The notes: generated by a model not told the origin, from the letters alone. A DNA stretch of 64,000 nucleotides from Actinoplanes sp. L3-i22 (GCF_019704555.1 NZ_AP024745.1:9950001-10014000); one strand, 5' to 3'. Counted from the first letter of the stretch, positions 54,806 to 64,000 are shown. A program made the numbers and translations.

Positions 54806-57328
54806 TCAGTCGCGTTCGATGTGGTGGCCGATCAGCTGCGGCCCCATGATGACCGCCGCCCCGGAGCCGTCCCGCCGGGCGTCCAGCTCGGGAAGCTCGA
54901 CCGGGTCGCCGGTGCTGGTGGCGCCGGCCGGGCGCGGGCCGACCCAGGCGACGACCAGCTCGGTCTCGCCCTTCAGGAAGCGCTGGACCCGGACCCCGCC
55001 GGTGGCCCGGCCCTTCGCCGGGTACGACGCGAACGGCGACACCTTCACCTGGGTGCCGGTCGACGTGACGACCATCGGCTCGCCGTGCGACGCGTCCGCC
55101 GTGTCGACCACGTTGAACGAGATGACCGACGAGTCCACGGTCAGGTTGATGCCGGCCATGCCGCCGCCCTTGAGCCCCTGCGGCCGCACCAGCTTGGCCG
55201 GGAAGCGCAGCAGGCTCGCGTCGGACGTGACGAAGACCAGCGACTCGGCGCCGTCCCGCAGCCAGGTGGCCTGGAGGACCTCGTCACCCTCCTTGAGGGT
55301 GATCACCTCGAACTCGTCGGACCGGACCGGCCATTCCGGGGCGCACACCTTGACCACGCCGTACTTCGTGCCCAGCGCGAGCCCGGGCGAGTCGCCGCCG
55401 GTCAGCGGCGCCAGGCCGACGACCTTCTCGCCCTTCTCCAGCGGCACCAGCTCGGAGGCGGACATGCCGCCGCGCAGCGACACCGTGCCGGACTGCTCGG
55501 GCAGCACCGGCAGCGGCAGCACGTCGGTCTTGAACGCGCGGCCCCGGTTGGTGACCAACAGGATCCGGCCGCGGGCGGTGGAGTGGATGATCGCGCGGAC
55601 CGCGTCGTGCTTGACCCGGCCGCTGCGTTTGCGGCCGCCCTCGGCGGACTCCTCGCTCTCCGCGGCGGTCCGGGCGATCAGCCCGGTGGCGGAGAGGATC
55701 ACCTGACAGGGGTCGTCGGCGACCTCGAGCGGCCCGGCCGGCGCGGACGCGGCGAGCACCTCCTTGAGGTCACCGTCGATCAGCGTGGTCTGCCGGGGGC
55801 GGGCGAACTCACTGGTCACCTCGGCCAGCTCGTCGGAGACGACCTGCTTGAGCACGTCCTCGTTGTCGAGGATCCGGCTCAGCTCGGCGATCTCACCGCG
55901 CAGTTTCTCCTGCTCGGTCTCCAGCTCGATCCGGTCGAAGCGGGTCAGCCGGCGCAGCGGCGTGTCCAGGATGTACGTCGCCTGGATGTCACTGAGCCCG
56001 AACTCGCTCATCAGGGACGCCTTGGCCGCCGCCGCGTCGTCGCTGGCCCGGATGATCGCGACCACCCGGTCGATGTCGATCAGGGCGATGAGCAGGCCGT
56101 CGACCAGGTGCAGGCGGTCCTGACGCTTGGTGCGCCGGAATTCGGTACGGCGGGTGACCACCTCGTACCGATGCTGGACGAAGACCTCGAGCAGCGCCTT
56201 GAGCCCGAGGGTCTGCGGCTGCCCCTCGACGAGCACCAGGTTGTTGATGCCGAACGAGCTCTCCAGCGGGGTCAGCCGGTACAGGTCGGCGAGCAGCGCC
56301 TGCGGGTTGACGCCGACCTTGCACTCGATGACCAGCCGGGTGCCGTGTTCCCGGTCGGTGAGGTCCTTCACGTCGGCGATGCCCTGCAGCCGGGGGGCCT
56401 GCCGCTGCCCCCGGCGCGGGCCGGAGGTGAGCAGCTTGCCCTTCACCTCGTCGGTGATCGCCTCGATGATCTTCTCGGTGCCGATTCCGTACGGCAGTTC
56501 GGTCACCGTGATCGCCTGCCGCCCGCGGCCACCCTCGAGCAGGCCGGTCTGCGCGCGGGCCCGGATGCGGACGACGCCACGACCGGTCTCGTACGCCCGG
56601 CGCACCTCGTCGAGGCCGAGCAGCTGACCGCCGGTGGGCAGGTCGGGCCCGGGCACGAAGCGCATCAGCTCGTCGAGGTCGGCCTCCGGGTGGGTGATCA
56701 GGTGCTGGGCGGCCGCGACCACCTCGCCCAGGTTGTGCGGGATCATGTTGGTGGCCATCCCGACCGCGATCCCGGACGTGCCGTTGACCAGCAGGTTCGG
56801 GAACGCGGCGGGCAGCACCTTGGGCTCGAGGTCGGAGCCGTCGTAGGTGGGCTTGAAGTCGACCGTGCCCTCGCCGAGCTCGCCGACCAGCAGCATCGCC
56901 TCGCGCGACATCCGGGCCTCGGTGTACCGCGAGGCGGCCGGGCCGTCGTCCGGCGAGCCGAAGTTGCCGTGCCCGTCGATCAGCGGCGTGTTCAGCGAGA
57001 AGTCCTGGGCGAGCCGGACCAGGGCGTCGTAGATCGCCACGTCGCCGTGCGGGTGATATTTACCCATCACGTCGCCGACCACGCGGGCCGACTTCACGTA
57101 GGCCCGGTCCGGGCGGTGGCCCTGCTCGGACATCGACCAGAGGATGCGCCGGTGGACGGGCTTGAGCCCGTCACGCGCGTCCGGCAGCGCCCGGGAGTGG
57201 ATGACCGAGTAGGCGTACTCCAGGTAGGAGTCCTCCACCTCGGTGGTGAGCGGATTGTCGATGACCCGGGCGCCGGCCTGGTCGAATGCGGACAGGTCGA
57301 CGCGGTTCTCGGTCTTGCGGCGTGCCAC
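54806..57328 (-). CDS. parC: DNA topoisomerase IV-type subunit A
   Basis: An 840-residue type IIA topoisomerase subunit that cuts and re-joins DNA. The active-site Tyr is Y135 in SRYTEARMS, the winged-helix region is RVVGDVMGKYHPHGDVAIYD, and the C-terminal beta-pinwheel starts near residue 520. At the position of E. coli GyrA Ser83, this protein has Val97 (HGDVAIYD). It lies 14 bases after parE on the same strand and is translated with it. Streptomyces has the same ParE/ParC pair separate from GyrBA. Confidence 0.92.
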   Translation of the reverse strand: MARRKTENRVDLSAFDQAGARVIDNPLTTEVEDSYLEYAYSVIHSRALPDARDGLKPVHRRILWSMSEQGHRPDRAYVKSARVVGDVMGKYHPHGDVAIYDALVRLAQDFSLNTPLIDGHGNFGSPDDGPAASRYTEARMSREAMLLVGELGEGTVDFKPTYDGSDLEPKVLPAAFPNLLVNGTSGIAVGMATNMIPHNLGEVVAAAQHLITHPEADLDELMRFVPGPDLPTGGQLLGLDEVRRAYETGRGVVRIRARAQTGLLEGGRGRQAITVTELPYGIGTEKIIEAITDEVKGKLLTSGPRRGQRQAPRLQGIADVKDLTDREHGTRLVIECKVGVNPQALLADLYRLTPLESSFGINNLVLVEGQPQTLGLKALLEVFVQHRYEVVTRRTEFRRTKRQDRLHLVDGLLIALIDIDRVVAIIRASDDAAAAKASLMSEFGLSDIQATYILDTPLRRLTRFDRIELETEQEKLRGEIAELSRILDNEDVLKQVVSDELAEVTSEFARPRQTTLIDGDLKEVLAASAPAGPLEVADDPCQVILSATGLIARTAAESEESAEGGRKRSGRVKHDAVRAIIHSTARGRILLVTNRGRAFKTDVLPLPVLPEQSGTVSLRGGMSASELVPLEKGEKVVGLAPLTGGDSPGLALGTKYGVVKVCAPEWPVRSDEFEVITLKEGDEVLQATWLRDGAESLVFVTSDASLLRFPAKLVRPQGLKGGGMAGINLTVDSSVISFNVVDTADASHGEPMVVTSTGTQVKVSPFASYPAKGRATGGVRVQRFLKGETELVVAWVGPRPAGATSTGDPVELPELDARRDGSGAAVIMGPQLIGHHIERD

Positions 57329-57342
57329 TTCTCAACAACCCC

Positions 57343-59421
57343 TCAGGCGTCGATCGTCTCTTGGTCGATCCGGCCGGCGGCCTCGATCAACCAGTTCTTC
57401 CGGGGTTCGACCCGCTCGCCCATCAGCAGCTCGAGCGTCGCCTCGGCGCGCTCGGCGTCGTCCAGTGTGATCCGCCGGACGGTCCGGGTGGCGGGGTTCA
57501 TCGTGGTGTCCCACAGCTCGTCGGCGTCCATCTCGCCGAGACCCTTGAACCGGCTCACCGGGGCCAGCGACTTGCCGGCCCGCTGCAGCTTGCCGAGGGT
57601 CGCCTCCATCTCCTGCTGGGTGTAGGTGAAGAAGGTCTCCGGGTTGCGGCCCTTGGTGGTCATCTTGTGCAGCGGCGGCATCGCGGCGAACAGCCGGCCG
57701 TCCTCGATCACCGGGCGCATGTACTTGGCGAACAGGGTGATCAGCAGGGTCCGGATGTGCGAGCCGTCGACGTCCGCGTCGGCCATCAGCATGACCCGGC
57801 CGTACCGCATCGAGCCGATGTCGAAGGTGCGGCCGGAGCCGGCCCCGAGCACCTGGACGATCGCCGAGCACTCGGCGTTGTCCAGGACCTGCTGCATGCT
57901 GGCCTTCTGCACGTTCAGGATCTTGCCGCGGATCGGCAGCAGCGCCTGGTATTCCGAGGAGCGGGCCATCCGGGCGGTGCCGAGCGCGCTGTCCCCCTCG
58001 ACGATGTAGATCTCGCTGCGGGCGATGCCGGTGGTGCGGCAGTCGACCAGCTTGGGCGGCATCGAGGCGCCCTCGAGGGCGGTCTTGCGGCGGGCCGCGT
58101 CCTTCTGCTGCTTCTGGGTCAGCCGGACGCGGGCCGCGTCCACCACCTTCTGCAGGACGGTGCGGGCCTCGGTCTTGGTCCGCCGATCGTCGATCCAGCC
58201 CTTCACGTACGCCTCGACCAGGGCCTGCATGACCCGGGTGACGCCGGCCGTGGAGAGCTCGTCCTTGGTCTGCGAGGTGAACTGCGGCTCCGGCACCCGC
58301 ACGTGGATGACCGCGGTCATGCCCTCCAGGAGGTCGTCCAGGACGGGCGGCTCCTCCTTCGGCTTGAGCAGGCCACGGGCGTTGCGGATGGCCTCGGTGA
58401 GGGACCGCACCAGGGCCCGCTCGAAGCCCTTGCGGTGGGTGCCGCCGTGCACGTTGCGAATGGTGTTGGTGAAGCACTCCACGGTGCGCTCGTAGCCGGT
58501 GCCCCAGCGGAAGGCGATCTCCACCTGGGCCTCGCGGACCACGTTGGACTGCATCACGCCGTTCGCGTCGGCGGCGTTCTCCTTGTACGTCCCCTCGCCG
58601 TTGATCAGCAGGATCCCGGAGACCGGCTTCTCCGCGGCCGGGGTCAGGAACTCCACCATGTCGGTGAGCCCGTTCGGGAAGTGGAACGTCTCGGTGGCCG
58701 GCTCCTCCGCGGTCGCGTCGAAGAGCGTGAACTGCACGCCGGCGACGAGGAACCCGGTGTTGCGCAGCTTGGTCCGGACCGCGTCGACGTCCAGCCGGGC
58801 GCCGGTCTCGAAGTAGCGGGCGTCGTACCAGTACCGCGTGGAGGTGCCGCTGGGCTCGCCGCGCTTCATCCGGCGGGCGATGCGCAGGCCGGCCTGCGGG
58901 GTGAACGGCGCGGTCGGCCCGGGGCCGTCGAACACGCCGGGCACGCCGCGCTGGAAGGAGATCTCGTGCACCTTGCCGTCGCGCTTGACGGTGACGTCGT
59001 AGCGCAGCGAGAGCGCGTTCACCGCGGAGGCGCCGACGCCGTGCAGACCGCCGGAGGCCTTGTAGCCCGAGCCGCCGAACTTGCCGCCGGCGTGCAGCCG
59101 GGTGAGCACCAGCTCGACGCCGCTGAGGCCGGACTTGGCGTGCACGTCGGTCGGGATGCCCCGGCCGTCGTCGTCGACCTGCACCGAGCCGTCGCTGTGC
59201 AGGGTCACCGCGATGCGGGTGGCGTGGCCGCCGACCCCCTCGTCGGTGCAGTTGTCGATGATCTCGTTGGCGAGGTGGTTGATGCCCCGGCTGTCGGTCG
59301 ACCCGATGTACATGCCTGGGCGTTTCCGGACAGCGTCCAGCCCTTCCAGGTGCGTGAGGTCGTCAGCCCCGTACAAGGTCTCTGGCTGTGCGGTCACAGG
59401 CTGGCTCTCCCGGTCGCCCAT
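57343..59421 (-). CDS. parE: DNA topoisomerase IV-type subunit B
   Basis: A 692-residue ATPase subunit. The GHKL N box is ANEIIDNCTDE, G1 is DDDGRGIPTD, the glycine loop is SGGLHGVGASAVNALS, and the TOPRIM motif EGDSALGTARMAR with DADVDGSHIRTLL supplies the metal site. It powers strand passage for chromosome separation. A GTG in frame eight codons later (59397) is another possible start. TAGGCT at 59441-59446 on the minus strand is a probable -10. Confidence 0.92.
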   Translation of the reverse strand: MGDRESQPVTAQPETLYGADDLTHLEGLDAVRKRPGMYIGSTDSRGINHLANEIIDNCTDEGVGGHATRIAVTLHSDGSVQVDDDGRGIPTDVHAKSGLSGVELVLTRLHAGGKFGGSGYKASGGLHGVGASAVNALSLRYDVTVKRDGKVHEISFQRGVPGVFDGPGPTAPFTPQAGLRIARRMKRGEPSGTSTRYWYDARYFETGARLDVDAVRTKLRNTGFLVAGVQFTLFDATAEEPATETFHFPNGLTDMVEFLTPAAEKPVSGILLINGEGTYKENAADANGVMQSNVVREAQVEIAFRWGTGYERTVECFTNTIRNVHGGTHRKGFERALVRSLTEAIRNARGLLKPKEEPPVLDDLLEGMTAVIHVRVPEPQFTSQTKDELSTAGVTRVMQALVEAYVKGWIDDRRTKTEARTVLQKVVDAARVRLTQKQQKDAARRKTALEGASMPPKLVDCRTTGIARSEIYIVEGDSALGTARMARSSEYQALLPIRGKILNVQKASMQQVLDNAECSAIVQVLGAGSGRTFDIGSMRYGRVMLMADADVDGSHIRTLLITLFAKYMRPVIEDGRLFAAMPPLHKMTTKGRNPETFFTYTQQEMEATLGKLQRAGKSLAPVSRFKGLGEMDADELWDTTMNPATRTVRRITLDDAERAEATLELLMGERVEPRKNWLIEAAGRIDQETIDA

Positions 59422-59480
59422 CGGTGGTCAGAACGGCGCGAGCCTACCCGGCCCCTCCGACACTTCTGCCCCAGGCGAGC

Positions 59481-59494
59481 CAGGTCATGACCTG
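59481..59494. promoter_or_regulatory. 14-bp palindrome upstream of parE
   Basis: CAGGTCATGACCTG equals its own reverse complement. It is about 35-50 bases upstream of the probable parE -10 box and next to an AT-rich patch, so it is placed as an activator or repressor site. No known regulator is suggested. Confidence 0.4.
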
Positions 59495-59532
59495 TCAGGC
59501 CGAAAATTCGGGAAAAAGGTTACAAAAAATGG

Positions 59533-60144
59533 CTAGCGAACCCCAACGAGGCGGGAAGACTGGGGGTGTAGCGCACGCCACAGATCCAACGGGTACGACT
59601 TGCCCGGCACCGAGACCGGAGGCATCTCCTGATAGGCGATGAGCTCGTCGGTGACCTCCCGGGTCGCCGAGCAGACCACCACCGTGTCGTGCGGGGCGTA
59701 GGCCTGCAGCCGCGCCGCGGTGGCCACCACGCTGCCGCTGATCATCCCGTAACCGCCGTCGAAGGTCATCAGCGGATCCACGATCACCTCACCGGTGGCC
59801 AGCCCGACCCGGGTCCGCACACGGTGCCTGCCGGCCAGGAGACGCCCCCTCAACGCCCCCTGGACCGACAGGCCCGCGCGCACGGCCGAGGCGGCCGCCT
59901 CCGGCTCGAAGCCGTCCTCGCCGGCGCCGAAAACCGCCATCACCGCGTCGCCGACGTACTTCTCGACGATGCCGCCACACTCCCGGACCACTCCGGCCAC
60001 CGCCGAGAAGTAGTCCCGCTGCAGGGCCCGGACCTCCGCGCAGTCCAGCCGGTCCACCAGGGCGGTGAAGCCGACGATGTCGACGAACAGCACGGTCACG
60101 GTTTGCCGCCGCTCCTGAATGGTGTCGATGGTGATGGTGGTCAT
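59533..60144 (-). CDS. Class III adenylate/guanylate cyclase-like protein
   Basis: A 203-residue soluble, single-domain cyclase. Metal Asp residues are D22 (LFVDIVGFT) and D66 (KYVGDAVMAVFG), and the substrate-selecting Lys is K62. The transition-state Asn expected in GxxVNxAAR is replaced: the motif reads GSVVATAARLQ, keeping the Arg only. Activity may be low or the protein may act as a sensor partner. A GGGGGGAG site precedes the ATG. It is divergent from a LuxR-family ATPase regulator. Confidence 0.82.
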   Translation of the reverse strand: MTTITIDTIQERRQTVTVLFVDIVGFTALVDRLDCAEVRALQRDYFSAVAGVVRECGGIVEKYVGDAVMAVFGAGEDGFEPEAAASAVRAGLSVQGALRGRLLAGRHRVRTRVGLATGEVIVDPLMTFDGGYGMISGSVVATAARLQAYAPHDTVVVCSATREVTDELIAYQEMPPVSVPGKSYPLDLWRALHPQSSRLVGVR

Positions 60145-60320
60145 GTCTCACGCTCCCCCCAGAGCACTGCGTTGACCGGGAGAACGGTGCCAGCCGGGCC
60201 GGGCGCGCGGATCCGCAGAACGACGTATCTCTGACAGCATCAACGCTCGTCATTTTTGTGACGCAGAACAGTCCGAACCGACGACAACGTGGTAGGTCCT
60301 TTCGCATTAGGCTGCCGGAC

Positions 60321-63128
60321 ATGGCCAGCCAGGGGGACGACGGGCCGCTTGTCGGGCGCACCGGCACGCTGGCCGACCTTCAGTCCAACCTGCGCAACGT
60401 CGGTCCTGGTGGGACAGCCGCGGTCTTCCTGACCGGGGAGAGCGGCGTCGGCAAGAGCCGGCTGCTGCGGGAGACCGCCGACGCGTTGCGCGGTGGGGGT
60501 TTCGCGGTGCTCTTCGGCACCTGCCTGGACATCGGCGACGCGTCGCCGCTGCACCCGGTGCTGCAGGCGCTGCGCCGGCACGACAGCGCGCCGGCCACCG
60601 CGGCCGGCGACGCCGGCGCCCTGCTCGAGCGGGTGTCCCGGGACCTGCGCGCGATCGCCGGCGACCAGCGGCTGCTGCTCGTCCTCGACGATCTGCAGTG
60701 GGCCGACCGGAGCACCCGCCAGCTGCTGCTCTACCTGCTCGCCGGGCTGGGCGACGTGCGCGTGTCGGTGCTCGCCGCGATCCGCGCCGAGGCCCTGCAC
60801 GGCACCCATCCGCTGCGCCGGGTGCTGGCCGAGCTGCGCCGGCTGCGCTCGGTGCGGGTGGTCGACCTGGCCCCGCTGAACCAGGACCAGACCCGGGAGC
60901 TGGTCAGCGCGATCGTCGGCCGCGCGGTCGCCGGGGAGGACGCCGACCGGGTCTACAAGCGCAGCGGCGGCAACCCGTTCGTCGTCGAGGAGCTGGCCCG
61001 GGATCTGCGGGACGGCCGGGTGGAGCTCTCCGACACGCTCCGGGAGATCTTCCTGGCCCGCATCGACGAGCTCCCACCGAACGCGCACGCCGTGGTGAAC
61101 GCGCTGGCCGCGGGCGTCGAGCCGGTCGAGCACGCGGTGCTGGCCCGGGTGGTCCGGCTGCCGGAGGACGAGCTGCTGGAGGCGATCCGCTCCGCGGTGG
61201 CCTACCGGTTCGTGGTCGGCGACGGCGAGGGCTACCGGTTGCGGCACCGCCTGGTCGCCGAGGTGCTGGAGCAGGAGGTGCTGCCCGCCGAGGCGATCGC
61301 CCTGCACCGGCGGTACGCGGAGGCGCTGGAGTCGTGCCCGGGTGAGGCGGATCACGCCCGGCTGGCCCACCACTGGCAGCGGGCCGGGCTGCCGGCCCGC
61401 GCGCTGCCGTCGGTGATCGCCGCGGCCCGCTCCGCCGAGGGCCTGTACGGCTTCGCCGAGGCGCATCGCCACTGGACCCTCGCGTTGCGACTGACCGGGG
61501 AGGACTCGGCCGACCGCACCGAGCTGCTGGGCCACGCCGCCGAGTCGGCGCACCAGTGCGGCGAGCACCTGCTCGCGCTCTCCCGCCTGGCCGAGCTGGC
61601 CGGCCGCAAGGACGCGCCGACCGAGTGCGAGCTGCACCTGCGCCGCGCGCGCTACCTCGCGGCGGCCGGCCGTTCGGAGACCGCCGAGCAGGAGTACGAA
61701 CTGGCCCTGAGCTCGCCGGACTGCACGCCCCGGCTGCGCGCCACCGCCGCCGCCTACCTGGCCGAGCTGCTGCTGCACCTGGGGCGCTACGCCGACGCGA
61801 ACCAGCACGCCCGGGACGCGCTGGAGCTGGCGGCGATCAACGGCTCGACCGCCGACCTGGTCCGGGCCAGCGCCGCGCTGGGCTTCAGCGCCGCGTTCCG
61901 GGAGGACCCGGACGCCGGCCTGGCGGTGATCCGGCACGCCGTGGAGATCGCCGAGCGCTCCGGCCACCCGGACGACCTGGGCGTCGCCTACCTGCACCTG
62001 GCCGAGTTGCTCACCGGCCCGCTGAACAGCATCGAGGAGGGTGTCCTGGTGGCCCGCCGGGGCGCCGAGCGGCTGGCGTCGCGCGGCGTCGGCCGCAGCT
62101 ACCAGACCCGGCTGCTGGCGATCGCCGGCAACGGCCTGTTCCGGATCGGTCAGTGGGCCGAGGCGGACTCGGTGCTGGAGGAGGCGATGCGGCACCGCCC
62201 GTCCGGCGCGGACGCGGTGGAGGTGCTGCTCGCCCGGAGCCGGCTCTGGGTCGGGTTCGGCGAGGTCGACAACGCCCGCCGGGACCTGGACGCGGCGGCC
62301 ACCCTGCTGGCCGGCGGCGGGGCGCGGCACGTGCTGCCGATGCTCACGCTGCGCTCCGGCCTGGCGATGTGGCAGAAGGAGCACGCCGCCGCGCGCGCCG
62401 CGGTGCAGCGGGGTCTGACCGAGACCCGCTCCGACGACCTGGTGCTGCTCGGCGTGCTGGCCTGGCACGGGCTGCGCGCCGAGGCCGAGGCGCACGTGGA
62501 CGGCGCGCCGGTCGACCCGCTCGCGCTGCGCCGGCTGCGGACCGTGGTCGGCCGGATCGAGGCCGGGGCGAACGCCGCGCCCGAGGTCCGCGCGGTGCTC
62601 GACGGCTACCTGGCGCTCTGCACGGCCGAGCTGAGCCGGGTCGAGGACCGGCAGGACCCGGAGCAGTGGGCCCGGGCCGCCGCGATCTGGGACCGGCGGG
62701 AGCAGCCCTACCCGGCGGCGTATTCGCGGTTGCGGCATGCCGAGGTAGCGCTGGGCCGCCGGGCCCGGCGGACGGCCGCGGTCACCGGGCTGCGCCAGGC
62801 GTTCGCGACCGCGGTCGCGATGGGCGCCCGCCCGCTGGCGAACGAGATCAAGGGCGTCGCGCAGCGGTTCCGGGTCTCCCTGGTGGAGGACGCGGACACC
62901 GTCGCGATGCTGCCGCCGGAGCCGGATCAGGGTGATGAGCTGGCAGTTCTCACCGGCCGGGAACGTGAGGTGCTGGCCGCGGTCGCGGAGGGCCTGACGA
63001 ACCGGGAGATCGGCGAGTTGCTGTTCATCAGCGAGCGCACGGTCGGCGTGCACCTCGGGCACATCTTCGACAAACTTCAGGTACGTACCCGCGTACAGGC
63101 GAGCCGGGTTTATCTAACCGCGGCGTGA
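60321..63128 (+). CDS. Large ATP-binding LuxR-family regulator (LAL type)
   Basis: A 935-residue regulator. An N-terminal AAA/STAND ATPase has Walker A GESGVGKSRLLRE (near residue 40) and Walker B LLLVLDDLQWAD (near 120). The middle, about 330-830, is helical TPR-like. The C-terminus has a LuxR HTH, LTGREREVLAAVAEGLTNRE and ISERTVGVHLGHIFDKL. TAGGCT ends seven bases before the ATG, a leaderless start. LAL proteins activate catabolic or antibiotic genes. The divergent cyclase might feed a signal to it, but this is conjecture. Confidence 0.9.
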   Translation: MASQGDDGPLVGRTGTLADLQSNLRNVGPGGTAAVFLTGESGVGKSRLLRETADALRGGGFAVLFGTCLDIGDASPLHPVLQALRRHDSAPATAAGDAGALLERVSRDLRAIAGDQRLLLVLDDLQWADRSTRQLLLYLLAGLGDVRVSVLAAIRAEALHGTHPLRRVLAELRRLRSVRVVDLAPLNQDQTRELVSAIVGRAVAGEDADRVYKRSGGNPFVVEELARDLRDGRVELSDTLREIFLARIDELPPNAHAVVNALAAGVEPVEHAVLARVVRLPEDELLEAIRSAVAYRFVVGDGEGYRLRHRLVAEVLEQEVLPAEAIALHRRYAEALESCPGEADHARLAHHWQRAGLPARALPSVIAAARSAEGLYGFAEAHRHWTLALRLTGEDSADRTELLGHAAESAHQCGEHLLALSRLAELAGRKDAPTECELHLRRARYLAAAGRSETAEQEYELALSSPDCTPRLRATAAAYLAELLLHLGRYADANQHARDALELAAINGSTADLVRASAALGFSAAFREDPDAGLAVIRHAVEIAERSGHPDDLGVAYLHLAELLTGPLNSIEEGVLVARRGAERLASRGVGRSYQTRLLAIAGNGLFRIGQWAEADSVLEEAMRHRPSGADAVEVLLARSRLWVGFGEVDNARRDLDAAATLLAGGGARHVLPMLTLRSGLAMWQKEHAAARAAVQRGLTETRSDDLVLLGVLAWHGLRAEAEAHVDGAPVDPLALRRLRTVVGRIEAGANAAPEVRAVLDGYLALCTAELSRVEDRQDPEQWARAAAIWDRREQPYPAAYSRLRHAEVALGRRARRTAAVTGLRQAFATAVAMGARPLANEIKGVAQRFRVSLVEDADTVAMLPPEPDQGDELAVLTGREREVLAAVAEGLTNREIGELLFISERTVGVHLGHIFDKLQVRTRVQASRVYLTAA

Positions 63129-63225
63129 CCAGGCAATCGTTATGCGCCCGTGACATACGTACGCGGAATACGTCGTTCTACCGATCCCCTCGTCCGTCGT
63201 CGGTGAAAGGCTGGGCGCACGGGGG

Positions 63226-63262
63226 AGCACCGCCCGGTGGTCTGGGACCGCCGGGCGGTGCT
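63226..63262. terminator. Hairpin upstream of DUF5995 gene
   Basis: AGCACCGCCCGG (63226-63237) pairs perfectly with CCGGGCGGTGCT (63251-63262) around 13 bases. It is 100 bases after the LuxR-type stop and 40 before the next ATG, so it may end the first transcript or form a leader in the second. No T tract is present. Confidence 0.55.
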
Positions 63263-63301
63263 GGGGGCCCCTCCGCACATCTGCAAGTCGTGGAGGATCC
63301 G

Positions 63302-64000
63302 ATGACCCAGCCCATCTGGGGACCAGTGCAAGCCGAGATGTCCGTGATCCTGCGGGAGCATCCGGACGACGTGCCCGCCGTCGTCGCCCAGCTCGGCGCG
63401 CTGCAGGACGTCCTCTGCCAGGTGCCACCGCTGTTGAACGGCAACCCGCTGGCCGATTTCAACAAGCTCTACCTGGCGATCACCGAGAACGTGCTGGACC
63501 GGCTCTACGCGGGCCGGTTCAAGGATCCGGCGTTCCTGTCCCGGCTGGACGTGGAGTTCGCCGCGCGGTATTTCGACGCCCTGCGCTACTGGACCGAGGG
63601 CAGCCCGGCCTGTCCCGGCGTGTGGGCCGGCCTGTTCCACCGGATTCCCGGGCCGGATCCGCGCCCGCTGCCGTCCGCGGTCGCCGGCGTCAACGCGCAC
63701 ATCAACTTCGATCTGCCGTTCGCGCTGGTCACCACGTTCGACCACCTGGGCTCCGACCCGATCGACGGCAGCGACCAGCACCACGACTACCTGCAGGTCA
63801 ACGACATCTTCGCGGAGGAGATCCCGGGCCTGCGCCGCGGCTATCTGGACCGCTGGCAGCTGCTCATCGACACGATGAACGGCGAGCTCGACGACTGGTG
63901 GCAGGGCGAGATGGTGGACTACACCCGCAACGTCGCCTGGCGCAACGCCCAGAAGATCTGGGCGATCCGGCACGACCTGATCGCGCTCGACACCGAGCGC
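63302..64000 (+). CDS. DUF5995 family protein, 3' end beyond window
   Basis: The frame starts at ATG 63302 with GGAGG five bases before it, and stays open for 233 codons to the window edge, so the protein is incomplete here. Segments such as AGVNAHINFDLPFALVTTFD and QVNDIFAEEIPGLRRGY are typical of DUF5995, a helical family with conserved His/Asp residues and no known function in actinobacteria. No signal peptide is visible. Confidence 0.8.
   Translation, partial: MTQPIWGPVQAEMSVILREHPDDVPAVVAQLGALQDVLCQVPPLLNGNPLADFNKLYLAITENVLDRLYAGRFKDPAFLSRLDVEFAARYFDALRYWTEGSPACPGVWAGLFHRIPGPDPRPLPSAVAGVNAHINFDLPFALVTTFDHLGSDPIDGSDQHHDYLQVNDIFAEEIPGLRRGYLDRWQLLIDTMNGELDDWWQGEMVDYTRNVAWRNAQKIWAIRHDLIALDTER

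Noticed and set aside
54740..57625. A 961-codon plus-strand frame across the parC gene
   Set aside because: It is antisense to a clear topoisomerase gene. The composition is Arg/Gly/Asp-rich, as expected for a GC-driven shadow frame.
60240..63062. A 940-codon minus-strand frame across the LuxR-type regulator
   Set aside because: It is fully antisense to a gene with intact Walker and HTH motifs, has no recognisable domain, and has shadow-frame composition.

Overview
The window is 64 kb of very GC-rich actinobacterial chromosome. The gene content points to Micromonosporaceae, most likely Actinoplanes or a close relative. The clues are an Lsr2 nucleoid protein, the actinobacterial ParE/ParC pair, F420-dependent enzymes including an Fgd orthologue, a class E sortase, a HelR-type RNA polymerase recycling ATPase, and two FliA/WhiG-type sigma factors of the kind used for zoospore flagella. 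Many genes look leaderless: a TANNNT -10 box lies 6-7 bases before an ATG or GTG. The genus call is inference from gene content. No rRNA, intact tRNA, insertion sequence, prophage or CRISPR array was seen.

Layout. 1-9.9 kb: EamA permease, orphan sensor kinase, TrmB, TolB-like secreted protein, gamma-glutamyltransferase, secreted alpha/beta hydrolase, with several families of short tandem repeats between them. 9.9-17.1 kb: PQQ-type sugar dehydrogenase lipoprotein, an unrecognised small protein, sodium:solute symporter with a small membrane partner, a divergent TetR/FAD-monooxygenase pair, class E sortase, and a toxin-antitoxin-like pair behind a 22-bp palindrome. 17.1-28.5 kb: HAD phosphatase with LLM oxidoreductase, glycosyltransferase, Fgd, an ECF sigma factor fused to a zinc anti-sigma-like motif, a membrane helix and a GH128 domain, an RsbW-like kinase, a SpoIIE-type phosphatase, MarR, a second LLM oxidoreductase, Lsr2, and a D-Ala-D-Ala carboxypeptidase.

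28.6-41 kb: DUF456 protein, two FliA/WhiG-type sigma factors flanking a methyltransferase, HelR and a lipoprotein, a DEAD-box helicase with a structured leader, a permuted NlpC/P60-like protein divergent from a tiny membrane protein, an APP1-type phosphatase, and a sirtuin. 41-50.4 kb: a coherent catabolic unit of LacI regulator, Opp/Dpp-type ABC importer (substrate-binding protein, two permeases, two ATPases), GH1 beta-glucosidase and a methyltransferase. I infer that it imports and hydrolyses beta-glucosides. 50.4-54.4 kb: TPR-GGDEF diguanylate cyclase, tiny membrane protein, aldo/keto reductase behind a MerR-type promoter, and a cupin/MarR divergent pair with two matching operators.

54.4-64 kb: a highly structured, repeat-rich intergenic region, the ParE-ParC operon, a class III nucleotide cyclase divergent from a large LuxR-family ATPase regulator, and a DUF5995 gene running off the end. 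The most unusual items are the one-polypeptide sigma/anti-sigma/GH128 sensor next to partner-switching genes, the toxin-antitoxin operator that doubles as a leaderless promoter, the helicase leader RNA, and the MerR-type promoter with no MerR gene nearby.
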